From: Campylobacter geochelonis
GTDB taxonomy: Bacteria; Campylobacterota; Campylobacteria; Campylobacterales; Campylobacteraceae
DNA length: 64,000 nucleotides
Direction: 5' to 3'
NCBI RefSeq assembly: GCF_013201685.1
Contig: NZ_CP053844.1
Span: 496,001 to 560,000 of the forward strand
Below the pieces are notes generated by a model. That model saw only the letters and a program-made list of their open reading frames with translations, did not search any database and had not been told where the DNA came from. Made by a program: the position numbers and the translations under genes. Below are positions 55,478 to 64,000 of this stretch, piece by piece (within the stretch, counting starts at the first letter, position 1; each line of letters opens with the position of its first letter).

Positions 55478-56136
55478 GTGGTTATTTTACTCGCCAAATT
55501 CAGCTTTGGGGCGAGGAAACACAAAATTCGTTATCAAACAAAAAAGTTTTAATCATAGGAAGTGGCGGGCTTGGAAGTACTTTAGCTTACGCGCTTGGTG
55601 CAAGTGGAGTTGGAGAGATTCATGTTATTGACTTTGATAAAGTATCGCTTCATAATATTCATCGACAAATTCTTTTTAGTTTAAACGATGGGGATAAATT
55701 CAAAGCCCAAATTTTTAAAGAAAAGGTTGAAGCTCGCTATGATGGTGTTAAAGTTGTGCCGTATTTAGTTAAATTTGATGAGTTTGTTAAGACTAACACA
55801 ATTAAATTTGACCTTATCTTAGATGCGACAGATAACCTTGAAACAAGAGCTTCGATAAATAAATTTGCTAAAGCAACAAAAACGCCTTGGATATACGCTT
55901 CAGTTGAAGCATGGCATGGACAAGTTTGCTTTATGGATAAGGCAGATTTTAAGCCATTTGAAAAAACAGGGCTAAAACCAGCTGGTTTAACAGCTCCTAT
56001 CGTTATGTTTGTATCAAGTTTTGAAGCGAATTTAGCTCTTCGTTATCTAGCAGGTTTGGAAGTGAAAAAAGATACTCTCCACTACCTTGATATAAGTAGC
56101 GGAGAGCTTAAAGTTAGTAAATTTAAGATGAACTAG
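55474..56136 (+). CDS. ThiF/MoeB-like adenylyltransferase domain protein
   Basis: A 220-residue E1-like protein. The nucleotide loop is VLIIGSGGLGSTLAYALGASGVGEIHVIDFD (about residues 26-56), followed by HNIHRQILF and DATDNLETRASIN. The two zinc-binding CxxC pairs common in MoeB/ThiF are missing, and the protein is shorter than usual. It therefore may be a divergent paralogue of ThiF or a tRNA-modifying type, with no sulfur-carrier gene beside it. It overlaps the nitrilase-like stop by 4 bases and converges with the cytochrome gene, sharing 4 bases. Confidence 0.8.
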   Translation: MSGYFTRQIQLWGEETQNSLSNKKVLIIGSGGLGSTLAYALGASGVGEIHVIDFDKVSLHNIHRQILFSLNDGDKFKAQIFKEKVEARYDGVKVVPYLVKFDEFVKTNTIKFDLILDATDNLETRASINKFAKATKTPWIYASVEAWHGQVCFMDKADFKPFEKTGLKPAGLTAPIVMFVSSFEANLALRYLAGLEVKKDTLHYLDISSGELKVSKFKMN

Positions 56137-57335
56137 TTTAAGTTAAAAGTCATCGACTTCATAGTATAAGGCTTGGTGAATGCATCATTTTTTATCTGCA
56201 TTGAGCCTTTTACTTCAGGAGCTAACACATAGTATAAAAGATCAGCTTTTATACTTGTTGTTCCTGCTGGTATATCTATAGAAATCTCTCTTTTTTCAAG
56301 AGGTTTTAAAGTGCTATCTGATACTAGTCTATCAGCTGCGTATGATAGAGTTCTGCTTCCTATTTTATTTCTATAAACTTTTTCAAAGCCTATTTTATTG
56401 CTAGATAACTCTGTTGTTCCTTTTAAAAATTTTAGATTTAGCACTACGCTTCTACCACTAAATCCGCTTGGCAAGTTGTGTGTTGCAAGGTTTTCTATCT
56501 CTATGTTTGCTTTAGTGCTACCTATGACCTTAATGCCTAGATTTACATACTCTTTTAACTCTTTAGAATCATTTCTAATACCAGCAAAAAGGTGAGATCT
56601 TATCGTTCTTTTTTGGGCTAAATTTGGCTTCATATTTGGAGCTATAATCTCTTGTTTTAAAGAACCCATATGACAATCAACGCATCGTCTTGTATCATTT
56701 GTCGATTCTAGCTCTTTTCCAGTATCATAAACTGAGAGTTTGTTCTCAGTAGCTTGTCCTTGGTGGCAAGCAAGGCACAAGTCATTTCCAGTAACAAAGT
56801 AATCCCTAATCTCACTTTTATGAAAACCGGCTCTGTTGTTTGGATCTGTAAATGGTCCTACGATTGTATCATTTGGTATCCACTCAAGCACGTTAAATCC
56901 GACATCTTGATCGTTGTGTTTTTCTTTTATGCTATTTACGTTGTGACATACATAGCAACTTATACCATTTTGTATATGTTTAGCAGTTAGTGCTTTATCT
57001 ATATGTTCGCTTTGCGTGGTTTCTAGCACAAAAGCTTTAGCTAGCATATAGTTTTCATCAAGTTCGCTTTCAGCTACTTCTAGTCTTGGGTTATGACAAT
57101 CCCCACACTTAACTAAAACATTCTCATACGGTTGTCTAAGATCTCTTGCGACTATTTTTACTGCCTCATGATACAGCTCGTTTTTATCTGTATGCGACTT
57201 TGCGTGCAGGGACGTCATCCAGTCTTTAACTTGTTCTTGGTGACAGGCGCTACAGTTTGTAGGCGCTACAAATCTTTGAATGATTTTTGCATTTGAAAGC
57301 GTAACTGCTAAGAGTAAGATTAAAAAATATTTCAT
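56133..57335 (-). CDS. exported pentahaem cytochrome c
   Basis: A 400-residue periplasmic protein with a 16-residue signal (KYFLILLLAVTLSNA). Five CXXCH sites are seen: CSACH, CGDCH, CYVCH, CLACH and CVDCH. The first half carries all the haems with extra His; the last 180 residues are haem-free and beta-rich (SGFSGRSVVLNLKFLKG, KREISIDIPAGTTSIKADLLYYVL). This resembles multihaem proteins of the cytochrome c554/octahaem kind, but with five haems. The partner is unknown. It is divergent from murC. Confidence 0.85.
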   Translation of the reverse strand: MKYFLILLLAVTLSNAKIIQRFVAPTNCSACHQEQVKDWMTSLHAKSHTDKNELYHEAVKIVARDLRQPYENVLVKCGDCHNPRLEVAESELDENYMLAKAFVLETTQSEHIDKALTAKHIQNGISCYVCHNVNSIKEKHNDQDVGFNVLEWIPNDTIVGPFTDPNNRAGFHKSEIRDYFVTGNDLCLACHQGQATENKLSVYDTGKELESTNDTRRCVDCHMGSLKQEIIAPNMKPNLAQKRTIRSHLFAGIRNDSKELKEYVNLGIKVIGSTKANIEIENLATHNLPSGFSGRSVVLNLKFLKGTTELSSNKIGFEKVYRNKIGSRTLSYAADRLVSDSTLKPLEKREISIDIPAGTTSIKADLLYYVLAPEVKGSMQIKNDAFTKPYTMKSMTFNLN

Positions 57336-57486
57336 GAAACCTCTTTTATAAACATAAGTTATTTTGACGTAAAGTATACAATACTTTCAAAAAAATAACA
57401 ATAGTAAGTGCTATTTATCACGATAAAATCTAAATTTTAAGTAGCTTTTAGGTAAAATATAGACTAAATTTTACAAAGGCATAAAT

Positions 57487-58794
57487 TTGAAAAAAGTTCA
57501 TTTTATAGGCATAGGCGGGATTGGAATTTCTGCTATTGCGAGGTTTTTAAAAGAGAGAGATTATATCATCACAGGTTCTGATATAAAAGAAAGTAACACT
57601 ATAAAAAAGCTTAGAAACGAAGGAGTTGAGGTCGTTACTCCACACTGTAAAGATATCATAAAAGATCAAGATTTTGTCGTTTACTCAGCTGCTATTAAAG
57701 AAAATAATGTCGAAATAGCAGAAGCGAAGAAAAAGGGGATAAAATGCTTTTCAAGAAAAGAAATTTTACCTTTAGTGTTAAAAGACAAAAAGGTCTTTTC
57801 AGTAGCCGGAGCGCATGGTAAAAGCACCACTTCATCGATGCTTGCAAGCATTTTAGATGGTTCAGTTATAATAGGAGCTATTTCAAAACAGTTTGGCTCA
57901 AATATGAAGTATTTTGAGAGCGAAAATATCATCTTTGAAGCTGATGAGAGTGATAGTAGTTTTTTAAACTCAAACCCATATTTAGCCGTTGTAACAAACG
58001 CAGAACCAGAACATATGGAGCATTATGACTTTGATATTGAGAAATTTCACGCTGCTTATCGTGGCTTTTTAGAAAGGGCAAAAATTTGCGTTATAAATGC
58101 TGAAGATGAGTTTTTATCTACGATTAAAAAAGATTGTATTAAACTCTATCCAAGCCGCGATATAGAAAGCGTTAAGCTGGTTTTAAGAGAGTATCAGCCA
58201 TATATAAGTTTTAACTTAAAAGGCTTAGGCAGGTTTGAGGTTTTTGGTATCGGCGAACATATCGCAATCGATGCAAGTCTTGCCATATTAGCGGCAAACT
58301 GCGAGGTTGGGCTAGAGAGCATTAGAAAAAGCTTGCTTGAGTATCGTGGGATTAAAAAAAGATTTGATATATTAGTGGCTAATAAAGACTTTGTTTTAAT
58401 CGATGATTATGGACATCATCCAACCGAGATAAAAGCGACTTTAAAAAGCGTTAAAGAGTATGCGAATTTGCTTGGTATTAGTAAAATCACAGCTATTTTT
58501 CAACCACACCGCTACACAAGGTTAAAAGCAAATTTAGAAGGCTTTAAAGAGTGTTTTAAAGAGGCTGATGATTTAGTTATTTTACCAGTTTATTCGGCTG
58601 GAGAAAGTGATAATGGGATTGATTTAAGAGCCGAGTTTAAAGAGCTTAAACCGCTTTTTACAGACAGGGTAAAAAGAGATAATCAAAGCATTGAGTTTTA
58701 TGACAACTTTGGCGTAAAACACCTGCTTGATGATGGCATAGTTATCGGATTTGGTGCTGGAGATATCACTTATCAGTTAAGAGGAGATTTATGA
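57487..58794 (+). CDS. murC: UDP-N-acetylmuramate-L-alanine ligase
   Basis: A 435-residue Mur ligase. The N-terminal Rossmann loop is HFIGIGGIGISAIARFL, the ATP P-loop GAHGKSTTSSML (about 109-120). EADESDSSFL and the C-terminal FQPHRYTR complete it. It starts at TTG 57487 after acaaagg. It overlaps the next gene by 4 bases. Confidence 0.95.
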   Translation: MKKVHFIGIGGIGISAIARFLKERDYIITGSDIKESNTIKKLRNEGVEVVTPHCKDIIKDQDFVVYSAAIKENNVEIAEAKKKGIKCFSRKEILPLVLKDKKVFSVAGAHGKSTTSSMLASILDGSVIIGAISKQFGSNMKYFESENIIFEADESDSSFLNSNPYLAVVTNAEPEHMEHYDFDIEKFHAAYRGFLERAKICVINAEDEFLSTIKKDCIKLYPSRDIESVKLVLREYQPYISFNLKGLGRFEVFGIGEHIAIDASLAILAANCEVGLESIRKSLLEYRGIKKRFDILVANKDFVLIDDYGHHPTEIKATLKSVKEYANLLGISKITAIFQPHRYTRLKANLEGFKECFKEADDLVILPVYSAGESDNGIDLRAEFKELKPLFTDRVKRDNQSIEFYDNFGVKHLLDDGIVIGFGAGDITYQLRGDL

Positions 58795-59144
58795 GATATA
58801 TAATCGCTATAGTTTTGTTGCTTTTTATCATCGTGCTTTTTAGTGTAGATGATGAAAAACTTAGCAAAAAGGTCAAATTTAGTATAGTTGGAATTTTGGC
58901 ATTTATTGCTGTGTTTGGATACTTTTATGAGGGTTTTGTCGAGAAAAAAAGCCTAAATTTACAAGAGATAGCCTTAAGTTTTAACCAAAACAAAACTTTA
59001 GTTTGCAAAGGTTATGATATAAACCAAACAAATTTTAACTTCTCTTATGCAACTTCGAGTTTTATAGCTAAAAAGGGCGTTAGCGATAAATTTAAAGATG
59101 TTATGGTAGATGCAAAGGACTGCAAAATAAAAGATGAAAAGTAG
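58791..59144 (+). CDS. conserved membrane protein, 117 aa
   Basis: Two N-terminal helices (about residues 3-19 and 31-48) and a short soluble part of about 65 residues with two Cys (LVCKGYDINQ, AKDCKIKDEK) that probably lies outside the membrane. A disulfide is possible. It is coupled to murC by a 4-base overlap and to mutS2 by 11 bases, as in C. jejuni. Function unknown. Confidence 0.75.
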   Translation: MRYIIAIVLLLFIIVLFSVDDEKLSKKVKFSIVGILAFIAVFGYFYEGFVEKKSLNLQEIALSFNQNKTLVCKGYDINQTNFNFSYATSSFIAKKGVSDKFKDVMVDAKDCKIKDEK

Positions 59145-61338
59145 TATTTTTACTAAGCTTGATTTAGATGAGTATTTAAATAACTTTAACTTATATCTTG
59201 CAAGACAAAAGCCCCTTTTTGTAGAAGGCGATAGCAAGATAAATTATGAAAAAATTTTAGAACTTGCTAAATTTGACTTTAAACCTTGCCAAAGCGTGGC
59301 GAATTTAGATGATTCGTTGATGAGAGTCTCAAAACAAGGCGTTTTGCATATCAGTGAGATTTATGAATTCAGTAAAATTTTTAACTATTTTAACTATATA
59401 AAAAAGATTAAATTTCAAGGCAGGCTTCTTGAGTGGCTTACAAAGATAGTAATCCCGCAAAATGTTGGCGAAGTGGCGTTGTATTTTGATGAAAAAGGCG
59501 AGTTTAAAGATAGTATTGATGAGCGGTTTTACGCACTAAAAGAGGCATATAAGATAAAAAAAGATGAGATAAATAGCGAACTTAAACGTCTAATTTATTC
59601 AAAAAGCATAACTCCATATCTAGTTGATACACAAATTCACTATATAAACGATAGTGAGGCACTTTTGGTGCGTGGTGGTTTTAATCATGTTTTAAAAGGC
59701 ACAGTTGTAGCAAGAAGTAGTGGTGGATACTTTTATGTGATGCCAGCAAACATCTCGCGCCTTAAATCCGAGCAAGCAAGCATAATGGATAAAAAAGAGG
59801 AGATTGTGCATGAGCATTGCAAAAAAATAAGTCAAATTTTTAGTAAAAATCTCTTGTTTTTAAAATTTATAAACCAAGCTTTTGACCAACTTGACGCGCT
59901 TTGTGCAAGGGCATTTTTAGCTAGAGCAAAGGACTATGAGTTTGTTTTAGCTGATAGCTCAAGAGATATTATCATCAAAGATTTTGCCCATCCAGCGCTT
60001 AAAAATCCAAAGCGAGTTAGTATAGATTTTAGTAAAAAAGTGCTTTTAATCACCGGAGTAAACGCTGGTGGGAAAAGTATGCTTTTAAAGTCTATTTTAA
60101 CAGCGTCTTTGCTCTCAAAGTATCTTTTGCCTATGCCTATACGCGCAAACGAGTCTAAAATAGGCACTTTTAAAGAGTTTGAACTTATCATGGAAGATCC
60201 ACAAAGCGTGAAAAATGATATTTCAACTTTTGCTGGAAGAATGCTTAGCTTTTCTAAACTTTTTGGTAGAAAAAATTTAATCATCGGAGTCGATGAAATC
60301 GAGCTTGGAACAGACTTTGAAGAGGCTGCTAGTTTATATAGTGTGCTTATAAAAAGGCTTGCTCAAAATGATGTTAAAATCATCATCACAACGCACCACA
60401 AACGACTTGCCATGCTACTTGCAAAAGATAGCGAAGTCGAACTTGTAGCAGCGCTTTATGATGAAAACTTAGGAGTGCCTAAATTCGAATTTTTAAAAGG
60501 GACAATCGGCAAATCATACGCCTTTGAAACAGCTTTAAGATACGGGATTTCGCCGACTTTTGTAAGTGAGGCTAAAAAAGCATATGGAGAAGATAAAGAG
60601 AACTTAAATGAGGCGATTTCAAAAGCTATAAATTTAGAGTTAAAGCTAAGAGAAAAGCTTGATGAAACGAACAAAAAAGAGCAAAAGCTTGATTCGCTGC
60701 TTGAGGGCTTTAAAAATCAAAAAGAGAAATTTGAAGATGAGCAAAAAGCGGTTATTTCTCGCCTTGAAACACAGTATTATCACGCTATAAGCGAGGCAAA
60801 AAGAAGTGTAAATTTACAAGATACTAAGGATAAACAACGCTCAATCAACAAAGCAAATGAGCTTATAAAAGCGGTAATCAAGCCTGAAATCATATCCAAA
60901 GATGAAAATTATAAAATCGGCGATAGGGTAAAATATGAAAAAATCAAAGGCGAAATTATCTCCCTTAGCAAGACAGATGCGACCATTTTAAGCGATGGTA
61001 TTAAACTTAGAGTTCCGATTAAGCTTCTTAAACGAAGCGGAAACCAGCCGGTAATTAAGACAAGTTCTGTTAGCATAAAAGTAGCAAAACCGCAAAGTGC
61101 TAGCGTTGTTTTAGACTTGCACGGTTTAAGAGCGGAAGAGGCGATAGAAAAGCTTGATAAATTTATCTCTGATAGCCTTGTAATGGGCTTTGATGAGGTT
61201 ATAGTAAAACATGGTATGGGAACTGGAAAACTTGCTTTTGCGGTTAAAGAGTTTTTAAAAACTCATCCAAGCGTTGTATCTTTTCGCGATGGAACGCCAA
61301 ACGAGGGTGGTTTTGGCTCAAAGATTATAAAATTTTAG
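59134..61338 (+). CDS. mutS2: MutS2 endonuclease
   Basis: A 734-residue MutS2. The ATPase P-loop GVNAGGKSMLLKS (about 309-321), Walker B IIGVDEIELGTDF, a coiled coil at about residues 480-560, and the C-terminal Smr nuclease domain (LDLHGLRAEEAIEKL...KHGMGTGKLAFAVKEFL) are all present. MutS2 lacks the mismatch-recognition domain and acts in recombination control or ribosome rescue. No MutL is seen near. Confidence 0.93.
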   Translation: MKSSIFTKLDLDEYLNNFNLYLARQKPLFVEGDSKINYEKILELAKFDFKPCQSVANLDDSLMRVSKQGVLHISEIYEFSKIFNYFNYIKKIKFQGRLLEWLTKIVIPQNVGEVALYFDEKGEFKDSIDERFYALKEAYKIKKDEINSELKRLIYSKSITPYLVDTQIHYINDSEALLVRGGFNHVLKGTVVARSSGGYFYVMPANISRLKSEQASIMDKKEEIVHEHCKKISQIFSKNLLFLKFINQAFDQLDALCARAFLARAKDYEFVLADSSRDIIIKDFAHPALKNPKRVSIDFSKKVLLITGVNAGGKSMLLKSILTASLLSKYLLPMPIRANESKIGTFKEFELIMEDPQSVKNDISTFAGRMLSFSKLFGRKNLIIGVDEIELGTDFEEAASLYSVLIKRLAQNDVKIIITTHHKRLAMLLAKDSEVELVAALYDENLGVPKFEFLKGTIGKSYAFETALRYGISPTFVSEAKKAYGEDKENLNEAISKAINLELKLREKLDETNKKEQKLDSLLEGFKNQKEKFEDEQKAVISRLETQYYHAISEAKRSVNLQDTKDKQRSINKANELIKAVIKPEIISKDENYKIGDRVKYEKIKGEIISLSKTDATILSDGIKLRVPIKLLKRSGNQPVIKTSSVSIKVAKPQSASVVLDLHGLRAEEAIEKLDKFISDSLVMGFDEVIVKHGMGTGKLAFAVKEFLKTHPSVVSFRDGTPNEGGFGSKIIKF

Positions 61339-61347
61339 GAGAGGAAT

Positions 61348-61953
61348 TTGGAGGCTTTTTTAAAAGGGATTATGCTAGGTTGGGGTGTTTCTGTGCCGAT
61401 TGGTCCGGTGAATGTGCTTATTATGTCTTATGCGCTTAAAAGCTACACTCAAGCCCTTGCTTTAGGGCTTGGAGCGATGAGTGCGGACGCGCTTTATTTG
61501 ATTTTACTTAGTTTTGGTATGCTTGAGTTTTTAAACTATCCGACTTTTTTTAGCGTTCTTGCGGTTTGTGGGGCGATTTATCTAAGCTATATGGCGTATG
61601 ATATCTATAAAAACGCTAGTAATGTCATAGCGCCACAACAAGATGTTAAATTTACCTCTCATACAAAAACTTTTATAAAGGGCTTTTTTCTAAATATCAC
61701 AAACCCTTATGTTATCATGTTTTGGCTAAGCATAGCAACCGTTACAGCAAGTATAGAAGGAAGTTTTGTGCTAGCTCTTTTAGGGCTTGTGGCTGGAATT
61801 TTAAGCTGGATAACGCTCTTTCCGCTAGCCATTTATAAAAGTAGAAATCTAATAGGCGCAAAAGCTTCAAAAATGCTATCGTATTTTTCAGCTATAATTT
61901 TGCTGTTTTTTGCATTTTTGCTTATATATGAAAAATTTATTAAAGGAAGCTAA
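61348..61953 (+). CDS. LysE-family exporter
   Basis: A 201-residue inner-membrane protein with five to six helices. The N-terminal signature GWGVSVPIGPVNVLIMSYALKSYTQALALGLGAMSADALYL is that of LysE/RhtB amino-acid or small-molecule exporters. It starts at TTG 61348 after aggagag. dapE starts at the base after the stop, so the two are co-expressed; a link with lysine or diaminopimelate export is plausible but inferred from the neighbour only. Confidence 0.87.
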   Translation: MEAFLKGIMLGWGVSVPIGPVNVLIMSYALKSYTQALALGLGAMSADALYLILLSFGMLEFLNYPTFFSVLAVCGAIYLSYMAYDIYKNASNVIAPQQDVKFTSHTKTFIKGFFLNITNPYVIMFWLSIATVTASIEGSFVLALLGLVAGILSWITLFPLAIYKSRNLIGAKASKMLSYFSAIILLFFAFLLIYEKFIKGS

Positions 61954-63057
61954 ATGGAAGTTATAGAAATCTTAAAAGAGTTATTAAAATTTAGATCTAT
62001 CACGCCAGATGACGATGGTGCATTAAACTACATAGCCTTGCTTTTGCCAGAGTTTGAGTCTAAATTTATAGAGAAAAATGGCGTTAGAAATCTTTTCTTA
62101 AAACGTAAATTTGGCGATGGAATTCATCTTTGTTTTGCAGGACATATCGATGTAGTGCCTCCTGGAGATGGTTGGAGTAGTGAGCCATTTAAGCCGGTTT
62201 TAAAAGATGGAAAACTTTATGCTCGTGGCGCTCAAGATATGAAAAGTGGCGTAGCTGCGATGATATCAGCACTTATAGATAGCGATGAGTTTAATGGCAC
62301 ATTAAGTTTGCTTTTAACTAGTGATGAAGAAGGAGACGCACTTTATGGCACGCTAGAAGTTTTAAAATGGCTTAAAGAGGTGGGCGAGTTGCCAGAGTAT
62401 GCCGTTGTTGCCGAGCCAACAAGCGATAAGGTCATGGGCGATACCCTAAAAATCGGCAGGCGTGGCTCTATAAATGGAGTTTTAAAGATAAATGGCAAGC
62501 AAGGACACGCCGCATATCCAAGCAAATGCATAAACCCAGTCCACATCTTAGCTTCTCATTTTAACGAGTTTGCGGGGTATGAACTTGATGATGGTGGAGA
62601 GTTTTTCCAACCAAGCAAGATAGTTATAACCGATATAAGAGGCGGTATGGAGGTAACAAACGTAACTCCAGAGTCTGTAAAAGTGATGTTTAATGTGCGA
62701 AACTCAAATCTAACCGATATGAAAAAGGTTAAAGAATATATAGAAAACCTATATAAAGGGTATGATATTAGCTTAGAGTTAAAGAGTTCGGCGCGCCCGT
62801 TTTTAACTTCAAAAGACTCAAATTTAGTTAAATTTATGCAAAGTTCAGTGGATAAAATTTGCGAAATCTCGCCAGAGCTTAGCACAAGTGGAGGAACTAG
62901 CGATGCTAGGTATTTTGCTGAATTTGGTGTTGATGTGGTTGAGTTTGGTGTGATAAATGACACGATTCACGCAGTTGATGAGAGAGTTGGCGTCGATGAG
63001 GTAGAAAAACTTTACCTTGTTTTTAAAGATTTAATAACAAATTTAAAGGAAGATTGA
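61954..63057 (+). CDS. dapE: succinyl-diaminopimelate desuccinylase
   Basis: A 367-residue M20 metallopeptidase-fold enzyme of lysine and cell-wall precursor synthesis. Metal ligands are in [24 protein letters not shown] and [32 protein letters not shown] and the C-terminal [10 protein letters not shown] follow. ATG at 61954 after aaaggaag. The stop overlaps the ridA start by one base. Confidence 0.94.
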   Translation: MEVIEILKELLKFRSITPDDDGALNYIALLLPEFESKFIEKNGVRNLFLKRKFGDGIHLCFAGHIDVVPPGDGWSSEPFKPVLKDGKLYARGAQDMKSGVAAMISALIDSDEFNGTLSLLLTSDEEGDALYGTLEVLKWLKEVGELPEYAVVAEPTSDKVMGDTLKIGRRGSINGVLKINGKQGHAAYPSKCINPVHILASHFNEFAGYELDDGGEFFQPSKIVITDIRGGMEVTNVTPESVKVMFNVRNSNLTDMKKVKEYIENLYKGYDISLELKSSARPFLTSKDSNLVKFMQSSVDKICEISPELSTSGGTSDARYFAEFGVDVVEFGVINDTIHAVDERVGVDEVEKLYLVFKDLITNLKED

Positions 63058-63431
63058 TGAAAATAGTTCACACAAATGCCGCTCCAGCAGCGATCGGACC
63101 TTACTCACAAGGAGTTGTTGCAAATGGCTTTTTATTTACCTCTGGACAAATTCCACTAAAGCCAAATGGCGAGTTAGTAGGCGGAAGTATAGAGGAGCAA
63201 ACAACGCAAGTTATGGCAAATTTAGAAGCCATCTTAAAAGAGGCTGGAGTGAGCTTTAACGATGTTGTAAAAACTGTGATATTTTTAGATGATATGGCTG
63301 ACTTTGCAAAAGTTAATGAAGTTTATGCGAAGTATTTTAGCCAAAACAAACCAGCTCGTAGCACTGTAGCGGTTAAAAGTCTACCTAAAAATGTCTTAAT
63401 CGAAATCGAAGTCATAGCTCAAATTTCTTAA
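63057..63431 (+). CDS. ridA: RidA family reactive-intermediate deaminase
   Basis: A 124-residue trimeric enzyme that hydrolyses enamine/imine intermediates released by PLP enzymes. [22 protein letters not shown], the catalytic Arg in [13 protein letters not shown] and Glu in LIEIEVIA are present. I chose ATG at 63057 ([10 protein letters not shown]); the TTG one codon earlier is less likely. Confidence 0.95.
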   Translation: MKIVHTNAAPAAIGPYSQGVVANGFLFTSGQIPLKPNGELVGGSIEEQTTQVMANLEAILKEAGVSFNDVVKTVIFLDDMADFAKVNEVYAKYFSQNKPARSTVAVKSLPKNVLIEIEVIAQIS

Positions 63432-63484
63432 GCCAAAATTTGGCGTAGACAGCTATATTTTGGCTAGTTTTTAGCCAAAATATA
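63432..63484 (+). terminator. overlapping hairpins after ridA
   Basis: gccaaa-a-tttggc (63432-63444) is a first small hairpin. A larger one, tatattttggct / agccaaaatata (63454-63465 and 63473-63484), has a perfect 12-bp stem. The agccaaaat word occurs in both, so the two could be alternatives. No T-run follows the larger stem, but T5 is in its loop. Confidence 0.65.
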
Positions 63485-63955
63485 GATGAAATTTTTGGTT
63501 TTTATTTCTCTTTTGTGGTTTATAAAACCGCAGCGGTAGAAAAAATCTAAAGCAGTTTTTATAAAAATTTACCAAATTTGACTTTTCCTACTACAAAATC
63601 TTTCAGATAAAATTAAATCGCCCAAGAAAAATTAAGAATTCGCAAAGTATCTTTTAAACATACAAATTTATAACCAAATTTAGTAAGAATTCTTATCTAA
63701 TTTTAGAATTTTAGCTTTTAACAAAGATTGTATAAGCTAAAAAATTTATAAATAACAAAATTTTATCACGATAAAAATATATTTAACCTTATTTATATAA
63801 TTAATTTATAATTTTAGAATTAAATTTATATTTTAAATAATTATTTTTATATTTATTATCTAATTCTTTATATTATTAAATTATATTTATGTAAATTTAA
63901 GTAGGTATTTATAATAAAAGATTTATAATAAATAAATTTATATTAAGGATAAAAG
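63485..63955. other. AT-rich intergenic region with a small palindrome
   Basis: About 470 bases without a gene. The right 250 bases are almost purely A and T. taagaattctta (63684-63695) is a perfect 12-base palindrome that could be an operator for the gene at 63956. Promoter-like TATAAT words are too many to pick one. Confidence 0.5.
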
Positions 63956-64000
63956 ATGAAAAAGTTATTTTTCTGCATATTTTTCTTGTGTGCATCTATG
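63956..64000 (+). CDS. start of an exported protein (partial)
   Basis: The ATG follows aaggat; the 15 residues MKKLFFCIFFLCASM are a signal peptide, perhaps with a lipobox near the last Cys. The gene continues beyond the window, so it cannot be identified. Confidence 0.65.
   Translation, partial: MKKLFFCIFFLCASM

Overview
The window is a 64 kb piece of an AT-rich epsilonproteobacterial chromosome, almost certainly Campylobacter. The evidence is gene order and protein character: the ribA-hemB-argF-UPF0763-hemN-(Fe-S oxidoreductase) block, the tRNA-tuf-rpmG-tRNA-secE-nusG-rplKAJL-rpoB-rpoC block, rpsL-rpsG-fusA, and the ileS-small membrane protein-gatA-guaB-metX-xseB-nitrilase-like-ThiF-like / murC-mutS2 block. 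rpoB and rpoC are separate overlapping genes, not the fused form found in Helicobacter. An fccABC-type periplasmic reductase and an isoaspartyl dipeptidase beside the str operon suggest a non-jejuni, amino-acid-using species; the fetus/hyointestinalis/iguaniorum/lanienae group is my guess, by inference only.

Layout. 0.5-2.2 kb: leftward ribA-rsmG-PP0621-hypothetical operon. 2.4-8.8 kb: rightward haem/arginine operon (hemB, argF, UPF0763, hemN, Fe-S oxidoreductase, unknown 456-aa protein). 8.8-22.6 kb: four tRNAs, tuf, rpmG, tRNA-Trp, secE, nusG, rplK, rplA, rplJ, rplL, rpoB, rpoC. 22.7-24.5 kb: a DoxX-like membrane protein and isoaspartyl dipeptidase between rpoC and rpsL, the same slot that holds the fucose-utilisation region in some C. 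jejuni strains. 24.6-27.6 kb: rpsL, rpsG, fusA. 28.1 kb: tRNA-Arg(CCT).

28.16-34.04 kb is a 5.9 kb integrated element. A 15-bp repeat of the tRNA 3' end bounds it. It encodes a tyrosine integrase, a possible translationally coupled small ORF, an HUH-type Rep-like protein, a small coiled-coil protein and a MobV-like HUH relaxase, with strong hairpins, a C10A9 tract and a promoter/RNA-rich right end. It carries no obvious cargo. A decayed second element follows (34.05-35.2 kb): a truncated P4-type integrase fused to a degenerate piece of the first integrase type, then about 0.7 kb of gene-free sequence.

35.9-43.9 kb looks like a metabolic island: FadR-type regulator, L-asparaginase, carboxylate-type permease, membrane-anchored Cache-AraC regulator, and an fccABC-like respiratory module (Tat-exported flavoprotein, tetrahaem cytochrome, NapC/NirT-type quinol dehydrogenase). 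With iadA, asparaginase can supply aspartate and hence fumarate, so the region may link amino-acid use to periplasmic electron acceptors. 44.2-46.2 kb is a lone OLD-like ATPase-TOPRIM gene, a defence candidate. 46.2-63.4 kb is mostly conserved housekeeping: cinA-like, ileS, gatA, guaB, metX, xseB, nitrilase-like, ThiF-like, a pentahaem cytochrome, murC, mutS2, a LysE-type exporter, dapE and ridA. The last 0.5 kb is very AT-rich and ends in the start of an exported protein.
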